Below, piece by piece: positions 5,582 to 10,637 of a stretch of 10,637 nucleotides of DNA (within the stretch, counting starts at the first letter, position 1; every line of letters starts with the position of its first letter). The stretch is taken from the NCBI GenBank assembly GCA_947178085.1, contig CAMWWS010000061.1:1-10637 (forward strand), read 5' to 3'. Source of the DNA: an uncultured Lachnospiraceae bacterium (GTDB taxonomy: Bacteria > Bacillota_A > Clostridia > Lachnospirales > Lachnospiraceae). The notes below the pieces were generated by a model. The model did no database searches. It was not told the origin of the DNA and saw nothing but the letters and a program-made list of their open reading frames with translations. The translations under genes were made by a program, and so were the position numbers.

Positions 5582-7384
5582 CTATTGAACAACCAGATAA
5601 CTACTGACCGCATACACCGTCATTCCGTTAAAATCTAACTGCGACCAACCATTATCGCCTACGGCTGTTCTGATAAGATACTCTCCATTGTGCAGAACCC
5701 CTACTACAGTGTCCGCACTTGCTGTACTTGGTTCTGTTCTCAGGTTAGTCTCAATCTTGGCGGTTACCTGCTCATATACGGGCGTGTAAACAGGTCCCTG
5801 TGGCGGCGCCTGCTGCCCGGTATCCGCCATGTCGGTAGTCAGATAGCTGGTAACTGCATACAAGGTCTGTCCGTTATATATTACTCTTGACCAGCCGTTA
5901 TGTCCGATGCCCGTTCGCGTAGCGGTATCTCCATGCATAAGCTTAGTCACAATCGAAGCGTCATTCAACGTACTTGGCTCGGAGCGCAGATTTGTCTCCT
6001 GCTTGGCTGTCACTGTCTCGTTTACTTCTGTAAAAATGATTCCAACTTCCGGATTGGCTTCCACCGTCTCGGGAGGAGTTTCGTCTTTTGCTTCAGCCTC
6101 CTGCAGATATCCGAAATAAGCAATATTAACATCCGTCTTTTTAGATATACCTGCCACAATTCCCTGTCCGGTATACTGCCACATAGCATGAGTACCTGCG
6201 TAGCTTGATGCACTGGTCTGCGGATAAGGCTGGTTCGGATACTGTGCTACCCATATTTTGTATCTTGAAGAAAGAGTATCCGTATTCCACTGTGCATTGC
6301 CTTCAAGTTCTCCTTTGGAGGCATAGAACATAGGGGTATAGCCTGCAGCTGATATTTCATCGAGAAATGCGCAGGCAAGCTCAGTTCTTGTGGAAGCATC
6401 CAGTCCATACTGTCTGCTGTCCGCTGACTGAAAGTCCTCGCAGTTATAAGCCACCGGGTATGTAATCCTGTATTTGGCAATGATGTCCTTGGTAAATGCG
6501 GCTTCTGCCCTTGCCTCTTCTTTTGTAACGGCCGAGGAAAAGAAGTAGGCTCCTATCTTAATTCCTGCTGCCTGTGCCTCCTGCATATTATATCTGGCAG
6601 TAGGATCTTCAAAAATTTCTCCTGTTGATTTGGCCCTGTATCCCACACGAATCATGGCAAATTCCACGCCGGACTCCTTGACCTTACTCCAGTCAATAGT
6701 TCCCTGATATTTGGATACATCTATTCCTATAGTAACGCCTGAAATCTCATTCTCATTAATAGCGGCTACGGTCACTTCCGCACCGCTTCCTTCATTACCT
6801 TGCGCATTGAAATTCTGAGGATCCTGCTCGTCATCCAGCGCGCCTACGGAAACTTCTGTCTGCACATCAGAAACTCCGGTTAAGTCTGCGCCTGCATCCT
6901 GTGCACCGGTTCCGGTTTCGTCCATGTTCTCTGTACCTTCATTCCCTAAGGCCGCTTCTATATTATCTAATCCCTCTTCATCCGAAAATTGGGATTCGTC
7001 ATTTTCAATCAATTCAGGCTGTTCCTGTAGAATTTCCCGCGGGCTTCCGGCGCTTCTCAATAAGGTTATACATACTATAATTAGCGCGATTACGCCTGCC
7101 ACTCCGACTGCCACCATACCAAACAGAATTTTTCTCCTGTCTATGCCTTCCAGGTTGAAATCCATGTCATCTTCATCATCGTCTGATTCCCAGTCAGCTT
7201 CGTCATAATCATTATCTGATTCCCAATCATCCTCGTCATAATCATTATCTGATTCATCTTCTTTGTATGCATCAGCTTCCGATTCAGCCTCATCCCATTC
7301 CAAGTCTTCCATATCTAAATTCAGAATTTCTTCATTTTGCGATTTTTTAGTGGGAGCTGTTTTTCTTTTCGTATCTCTTTTCAC
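5582..7384 (-). CDS. Membrane-anchored GH25 muramidase with two SH3 domains (copy B)
   Basis: The 600-residue product is identical to copy A (1920-3722): acidic cytoplasmic tail with two 11-residue repeats, one membrane anchor, GH25 domain with D222, N314, E316 and D418, and two C-terminal SH3 repeats. In this copy the next gene downstream is the chimeric GT2-VIT/VWA frame, 101 nt away, instead of the intact GT2. The gene has its own complete copy of the promoter and palindrome (7446-7496), a GTG start, and an AAGGA ribosome binding site. Both copies should be expressed equally from their own promoters, doubling the dose of this wall hydrolase if the duplication is real. In the ancestral arrangement only one GH25 gene stood between exosortase and GT2. 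Confidence 0.93.
   Translation of the reverse strand: MKRDTKRKTAPTKKSQNEEILNLDMEDLEWDEAESEADAYKEDESDNDYDEDDWESDNDYDEADWESDDDEDDMDFNLEGIDRRKILFGMVAVGVAGVIALIIVCITLLRSAGSPREILQEQPELIENDESQFSDEEGLDNIEAALGNEGTENMDETGTGAQDAGADLTGVSDVQTEVSVGALDDEQDPQNFNAQGNEGSGAEVTVAAINENEISGVTIGIDVSKYQGTIDWSKVKESGVEFAMIRVGYRAKSTGEIFEDPTARYNMQEAQAAGIKIGAYFFSSAVTKEEARAEAAFTKDIIAKYRITYPVAYNCEDFQSADSRQYGLDASTRTELACAFLDEISAAGYTPMFYASKGELEGNAQWNTDTLSSRYKIWVAQYPNQPYPQTSASSYAGTHAMWQYTGQGIVAGISKKTDVNIAYFGYLQEAEAKDETPPETVEANPEVGIIFTEVNETVTAKQETNLRSEPSTLNDASIVTKLMHGDTATRTGIGHNGWSRVIYNGQTLYAVTSYLTTDMADTGQQAPPQGPVYTPVYEQVTAKIETNLRTEPSTASADTVVGVLHNGEYLIRTAVGDNGWSQLDFNGMTVYAVSSYLVVQ
7185..7250 (-). repeat. Two 33-bp in-frame repeats in GH25 copy B
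   Basis: Same pair of 33-bp units as at 3523-3588, encoding the two DNDYDE(A/D)DWES units of the acidic cytoplasmic tail. Both copies of the duplication have the same unit number, consistent with a recent origin. Confidence 0.85.
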
Positions 7385-7445
7385 ATTAATTTCCTTGCTG
7401 CTTTCTCAACCTGAAACTATGTCCTCAGCATCCTTATTAACATTA

Positions 7446-7463
7446 TTTAGGCAATTGCCTAAA
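7446..7463. promoter_or_regulatory. Palindromic operator-like site over the GH25 start of transcription (copy B)
   Basis: The same perfect 18-bp palindrome TTTAGGCAATTGCCTAAA, again 4 bp downstream of the -10 box. Two such sites in the window could double the demand on a limited repressor. Confidence 0.6.
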
Positions 7464-7467
7464 ATAA

Positions 7468-7496
7468 TATATAACATAAAGAAATAATGATGTCAA
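7468..7496 (-). promoter_or_regulatory. Sigma-A type promoter of GH25 copy B
   Basis: TTGACA (7491-7496), 17-bp spacer and TATATA (7468-7473) on the minus strand, identical to copy A. It would drive GH25 copy B and possibly the chimeric ORF and exosortase copy A downstream by read-through, since no strong terminator is visible between them. Confidence 0.7.
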
Positions 7497-7523
7497 CTGC
7501 CTTTCCTTTCCGGCATGGAAAAA

Positions 7524-7554
7524 TGATTCTTTCTATATGTGATTCTTTCTATAT
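7524..7554. repeat. 15-bp direct repeat at the 3' end of exosortase copy B
   Basis: Same pair of TGATTCTTTCTATAT units one base apart as at 3862-3892, spanning the end of the exosortase gene. Confidence 0.8.
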
Positions 7555-8336
7555 ACGATTTGTCCAATCAAATACCTTGTAGCAGCAATAACAAGGCATA
7601 CCCCGATTATCAGAGCCGCATATTGTCCAAATCCTTCCCAATCATTTCTATATATCCTGCCTATAAAGGGAATCACCAACACTGTAAAAATGTACCAGAA
7701 CGCAGGAATAATAAGTTTCAGAGAAAACTTGGGAGCATTACCCTGCTGTAAAGAACAAGTTTCATTGTAAAAATTTATTTTAGAATGCATGAATAGACGC
7801 CGGCAGAAGAAGTCTGCTAACGGATATGCAGCGCACATAAATGAAAAATAAGTTGCGGTTCCGATAATGGTATGCAGTCTGTCCTGCGTAAGTATACCGC
7901 CTATTAAATCTAGCTTTTCAAGTGCAATAGGAACATAAATGGAAGCCGTAATCCGTATTCCGTTTACAAAGATTGTGAACACATATGCAAAGATAATACT
8001 GAAACCAAACCACATATATCCTGACCGCATGGATTTAATTCGATATAAAAAGGAAAACATAAGCATCAGAAAGATTATCAGCATAAACCGACTTCCGGAG
8101 CATGTGGGCGCAATCAAAAAATTATAAAAATAATTTACATATCCCATATGCGGAAGGTATTCAAAACGAATACCGCTAAGGACACTGACCCACCACGTGG
8201 TGGGGGTCAGTATCCAGCAAAGAACATCGCTATCGCTAATCTTACTGATATATCTCATTACAAATGCAATAATGATTGTCAGAAGGTAGAGCGGCAAATA
8301 TTTTTTAACAGTTGTCATGCTTTGAAATAATTTCAT
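7533..8336 (-). CDS. Exosortase-family sorting enzyme (copy B, next to its likely substrate)
   Basis: The 267-residue product is identical to copy A, with Cys79, Arg128 and His155 in the conserved exosortase motifs and multiple membrane helices. This copy keeps the ancestral context: it starts 32 nt after the stop of the intact VIT/VWA gene, with an AAAGAGG ribosome binding site in the gap, so the two genes very likely share a transcript. An exosortase beside a single secreted protein that ends in a motif, helix and basic tail is the usual sign of a dedicated enzyme-substrate pair. The XrtK branch is possible but not established from sequence alone. The 148-nt gap after the gene holds the GH25 promoter, so the exosortase probably closes the VIT/VWA transcription unit. 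Confidence 0.88.
   Translation of the reverse strand: MKLFQSMTTVKKYLPLYLLTIIIAFVMRYISKISDSDVLCWILTPTTWWVSVLSGIRFEYLPHMGYVNYFYNFLIAPTCSGSRFMLIIFLMLMFSFLYRIKSMRSGYMWFGFSIIFAYVFTIFVNGIRITASIYVPIALEKLDLIGGILTQDRLHTIIGTATYFSFMCAAYPLADFFCRRLFMHSKINFYNETCSLQQGNAPKFSLKLIIPAFWYIFTVLVIPFIGRIYRNDWEGFGQYAALIIGVCLVIAATRYLIGQIVYRKNHI
8189..8204. repeat. 16-bp perfect palindrome inside exosortase copy B
   Basis: Duplicate of the CCCACCACGTGGTGGG palindrome at 4527-4542, in the codons of the LTPTTWWVS stretch. Confidence 0.6.
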
Positions 8337-8368
8337 GTTTCAACCTCTTTCTTATGGCAGAAATCAGC

Positions 8369-10378
8369 CTATGCAGTCCGTTCAGTCTTTTTTCTGAACA
8401 AAGCCGGCGTAAATACAAGTATAAGCAATGCGGCAAAAAGAATTACTTCTTCCGGCTCCGAGCCTATTCTGAAACCGACTGCCAGATTGGATACCTCAAG
8501 CGGAAGATGCTGCGGCTGTTTGACATCAGTACTTTCGCCATCAAGATTCCTTACAACATCAAGTACGGCAATAAACGAAGTATATGGAGTTATCATGCTA
8601 TAGTTTAACCCTATCTGCGTAACTTCTTCCTGTACATCCGGATTTTCACCGCCTGCACCGTAATCAGTCAGGCGTTCCACGCGCTTACGTGCCCACAGGT
8701 AACCAAGTGCATCATTTTCTCCTGCTATGGCATCTGCAACGGAAATGCTCTGCGAGTATGCGCCTCCGCCTGTCATTCCGCTGATATTAATGGTTCCTAC
8801 AGCCTCCCCATGCCACTTGCCAAGCAGTACTATGGGTTTATTTGCATAAAGAGTAGGCAGTATGGCCGGTTCAACATCATAGGCGTCAAAACCTTCAAAT
8901 GATACATTAATATCTGTAAGGATGGGCGACTGTATGTAGGTGCGGAATTTCTCTGCGACCTCATCTGCCTCTTCTTCCTCTGTTACAATGAACGGTTCAC
9001 CCTGACCGATCGTGGCAATTCCTTCAATCAGCCTACGGTTGACAGCTCTGCCGATTCCAAAGGAAAAGAACTCAGCCTTATCCATATTTTCATTAACAAT
9101 CCCGAACACTTCAGCTTCACCATATACATATCCATCGGATATAATTACTATATTACGTGCAACATCCTTATCCGCCGGAGTGCTAAGAGCATCTTCAAGC
9201 GCTGCGGAAATCTCAGTGCCTCCGGCACCCTGCTGTTCGCTTATCATTTTTACAGCCTTCTTAATATTTTCTTCAGTTGCGGGAACTGAGCGGTACGCCA
9301 TTTTATATGATGTTCCCGAAAACAAAATCAGGTTAAAAGTATCCGTTTCCCGCAGTCCCGAAACAAGGTTGTTAATCAATTTTTTTGCAGTATTCAAAGG
9401 GAACCCTGACATAGAACCGGATACATCCAGAACGAATATATATTCTCTGGGCGGAATTTCCTCAATTTCATAGCGTTCCGGCGGCTGTATCATAAGCATA
9501 AATACGTTTTCATTTTCGCCTTGGTTTACAATCAGACCTGTCCCGATTTCATCTCCGGTAAGCCTATAATCAAGGATGAAATCACGATTTCCGGCATAGT
9601 CTGACGAGTCCGCCAGCGTAACGTGCGCACTTGTATTTTCAGTCCAGCCGATATCAATACTGTGTGAACTGCTCGCAAGATATGTAATAGGTACTGCAGA
9701 TGATACAGTTACATCAATATCGTATTCATCAGTCGGAGGCGTTCCTTCGGAAAGATATGGGGTTCCTACCCATTCCTCCCTGCCGCCGCAGTCATCTATA
9801 AGCGGACTTACATAGCGCGGACCGACAACAGTAGGAAAAACGAACTGGTAGTTTCCATCGATAGGCGTAATCAGCTCAGTATAGTGCAACTCAATGCTGA
9901 CCACGTCTCCCGGCATGATATTAGCTACATCCATAGTGAAAACATTCGATCTTTCCTCAGAAAGCATCGATGCGCTCTTACCTTCGCTTTTGGCAGCCTC
10001 AAATTCCTCTTCTGCCTCTTCTTTTTCCTTAATTACAGCCGTCACAAGCTGGTTTCCAATCTGCATCTGCATCCCGTGTATGGTTACCTTAGTGGATGCC
10101 GGAAATATATACTGCGCATTGATAGGCTTTGTTCCTTCATTTGCATAAGTCTGCACCACATATGTGTCTGCAATCATTCCGTTTATTGTAACTTTCACAC
10201 TGGTCTTTTTTAAAGGGAAGCAGTCAACTCCCACTTCCTCGCTCTCCACATAAAAATATGGCGCATAGGTCTTGTCTTCATCTTCCGTCTGGCTTTCTTC
10301 TGCATGAACTACAGGCATATAGGTCATGAGAAGCAAAAGTACGGAAAAAATACATAATAATCTTCTTTTCTTCTTCAT
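8369..10378 (-). CDS. Secreted VIT/VWA domain protein with exosortase-type C-terminal sorting tail
   Basis: The product is 669 residues. A signal peptide (1-26, KKKRR then a hydrophobic core, likely cleaved after VHA) is followed by a VIT domain (about 47-190) and a VWA domain (about 311-485). The VWA metal site is complete: DVSGS at 318-322, T388 and D415. The C-terminal region has the LWARKRVERL and TPYTSFIAV blocks seen in inter-alpha-trypsin-inhibitor-like bacterial proteins. The protein ends with GSEPEE (639-644), a 17-residue hydrophobic helix and RKK: the three-part layout of exosortase substrates. VIT/VWA proteins are known partners of dedicated sortases and exosortases in other bacteria. 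It is likely displayed at the cell surface for metal-dependent protein binding; the ligand is unknown. The ATG at 10378 has GGAGGA about 11 nt upstream. Codons from about 499 on were copied into the chimera. Confidence 0.92.
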   Translation of the reverse strand: MKKKRRLLCIFSVLLLLMTYMPVVHAEESQTEDEDKTYAPYFYVESEEVGVDCFPLKKTSVKVTINGMIADTYVVQTYANEGTKPINAQYIFPASTKVTIHGMQMQIGNQLVTAVIKEKEEAEEEFEAAKSEGKSASMLSEERSNVFTMDVANIMPGDVVSIELHYTELITPIDGNYQFVFPTVVGPRYVSPLIDDCGGREEWVGTPYLSEGTPPTDEYDIDVTVSSAVPITYLASSSHSIDIGWTENTSAHVTLADSSDYAGNRDFILDYRLTGDEIGTGLIVNQGENENVFMLMIQPPERYEIEEIPPREYIFVLDVSGSMSGFPLNTAKKLINNLVSGLRETDTFNLILFSGTSYKMAYRSVPATEENIKKAVKMISEQQGAGGTEISAALEDALSTPADKDVARNIVIISDGYVYGEAEVFGIVNENMDKAEFFSFGIGRAVNRRLIEGIATIGQGEPFIVTEEEEADEVAEKFRTYIQSPILTDINVSFEGFDAYDVEPAILPTLYANKPIVLLGKWHGEAVGTINISGMTGGGAYSQSISVADAIAGENDALGYLWARKRVERLTDYGAGGENPDVQEEVTQIGLNYSMITPYTSFIAVLDVVRNLDGESTDVKQPQHLPLEVSNLAVGFRIGSEPEEVILFAALLILVFTPALFRKKTERTA

Positions 10379-10426
10379 CTTAATTTTTATCCTCCATTCT
10401 TACTCATAATGTGAGTTTGTACCTGT

Positions 10427-10456
10427 ATTAACGATATAATAAATATTTACGTTAAT
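10427..10456. promoter_or_regulatory. Separated inverted repeat upstream of the VIT/VWA gene
   Basis: ATTAACG (10427-10433) and CGTTAAT (10450-10456) are perfect inverted arms separated by 16 AT-rich bases. The spacer contains a minus-strand TATTAT that could be a -10 box about 55 nt from the start codon, without a good -35. A regulator binding both arms would enclose the promoter. A chance AT-rich match is possible. Confidence 0.35.
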
Positions 10457-10485
10457 CGCTTCTGAGGATATGATATAATAGGAAA

Positions 10486-10568
10486 GCATCATAGCTGCAT
10501 CATTTTTGCATCAAATGAGCATAACTTTTGAATCAAAGTAGCATCATTTTTGCATCAAAGTTGCATCA
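10486..10568. repeat. Eight-unit array with exact 11-bp period, consensus GCATCA
   Basis: GCATCA (TGATGC on the minus strand) starts at 10486, 10497, 10508, 10541, 10552 and 10563; the two slots between, 10519 (GCATAA) and 10530 (GAATCA), differ by one base each. All units are in the same direction and exactly 11 bp apart, so they lie on about the same face of the helix. A minus-strand TATTAT (10475-10480) falls in the next slot. This may be a binding array for an activator or repressor of the VIT/VWA gene (OmpR/PhoB-type regulators use about 11-bp spaced direct repeats). Alternatively it is the multi-repeat end of an insertion sequence, as in some IS21-family elements. Confidence 0.75.
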
Positions 10569-10635
10569 TGACGTCAGATGAAGCCCTCTTACGGATATGG
10601 TAAGCATTGACTATGGCGGATTGCACAATACTATA
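10555..10635 (-). other. Possible 3' end of a gene entering from the right edge
   Basis: One minus-strand frame is open from the right edge for 26 codons and ends in TGA (10555-10557) inside the 11-bp array. It reads SIVQSAIVNAYHIRKRASSD near its middle. It may be the tail of an upstream gene. The IVNAY stretch is faintly like the end of IS21 IstB ATPases, but this is far too short to be sure, and an open frame of this length is expected by chance. Confidence 0.2.
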
Positions 10636-10637
10636 TT

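Larger units (their letters stand above)
5210..8871. repeat. Copy B of the 3662-bp direct tandem duplication
   Basis: This copy directly abuts copy A. It holds the GT2 fragment of the chimera, GH25 copy B with its promoter, exosortase copy B, and the 3' part of the intact VIT/VWA gene. The match to copy A continues to 8884, and beyond that the intact VIT/VWA gene diverges from the junction sequence. The identity points to a very recent event or to an assembly error. Confidence 0.95.

Noticed and set aside
6924..7208. Serine-rich plus-strand frame (also at 3262-3546)
   Set aside because: It is the reverse complement of the Asp/Glu-rich N-terminal region of GH25; GAT and GAA codons read backwards give serine-rich strings.
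8369..8500. LPxTG sortase signal in the VIT/VWA protein
   Set aside because: The only similar string is LPLEV at residues 625-629, with no Thr-Gly and followed by another 15 residues before the helix; the SEPEE-helix-RKK layout and adjacent exosortase fit better.
1548..8884. Composite transposon or genomic island
   Set aside because: No transposase, terminal inverted repeats or target duplications were seen at either end; the repeat boundaries fall within genes.
9012..9473. Plus-strand open frame of 153 codons
   Set aside because: It is antisense to the VWA domain of the VIT/VWA gene, whose motifs and length are unmistakable; the composition is that of a shadow frame.
10486..10568. CRISPR array
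   Set aside because: The period is only 11 bp with a 6-bp core and no unique 30-40-bp spacers; no cas genes are present.
10607..10637. Divergent plus-strand promoter at the right edge (TTGACT with a -10-like TACTAT)
   Set aside because: The -10 match is poor and the sequence ends before any gene can be seen, so it cannot be supported.

Overview
The window is AT-rich DNA, almost certainly from a Gram-positive Bacillota, most likely a Clostridia/Lachnospiraceae-type gut or rumen anaerobe. This is inferred from the purine-rich ribosome binding sites, a consensus sigma-A promoter, a membrane-anchored GH25 lysozyme with SH3 repeats, and a GT2/DUF2304 pair typical of Gram-positive wall-polysaccharide loci. 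All recognised genes are on the minus strand, so transcription runs from high to low coordinates. No tRNA, rRNA, CRISPR array or complete mobile element was seen.

Read in the direction of transcription, the undisturbed gene order would be: a secreted VIT/VWA protein with an exosortase-type C-terminal tail (8369-10378); an exosortase-family membrane protease/transpeptidase (7533-8336); a GH25 muramidase with its own promoter and palindromic operator-like site; a GT2 glycosyltransferase (1081-1818); a DUF2304 membrane protein (670-1038); and an acyltransferase-3 membrane enzyme that runs off the left edge (1-677). The first two genes look like a dedicated sorting enzyme and its substrate. The last three look like a lipid-linked sugar donor pair (resembling streptococcal GacI/GacJ) plus a surface-glycan O-acetylase. 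The locus therefore seems to build, decorate and trim the cell envelope.

The most striking feature is a perfect-looking tandem duplication of 3662 bp (copy A 1548-5209, copy B 5210-8871). It contains the exosortase gene, the GH25 gene with its promoter, the 5' third of the GT2 gene and the 3' quarter of the VIT/VWA gene. The junction at 5210-5222 lies in a 13-bp tract shared, with one mismatch, by the GT2 and VIT/VWA genes. It creates an in-frame chimeric ORF (4707-5480): the GT2 N-terminus joined to the VIT/VWA C-terminus, including its sorting tail. The outer copies of GT2 and VIT/VWA are intact, while exosortase and GH25 are present twice. This is either a very recent amplification or an assembly artefact, and the sequence alone cannot decide.

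Upstream of the VIT/VWA gene, the right-hand 259 bp hold an array of eight 6-bp units repeated exactly every 11 bp (10486-10568) and a separated inverted repeat nearer the gene (10427-10456). The array could be a helically phased regulator-binding site or the multi-repeat end of an insertion sequence lying beyond the right edge. A short open frame (10555-10635) enters from that edge and ends inside the array.
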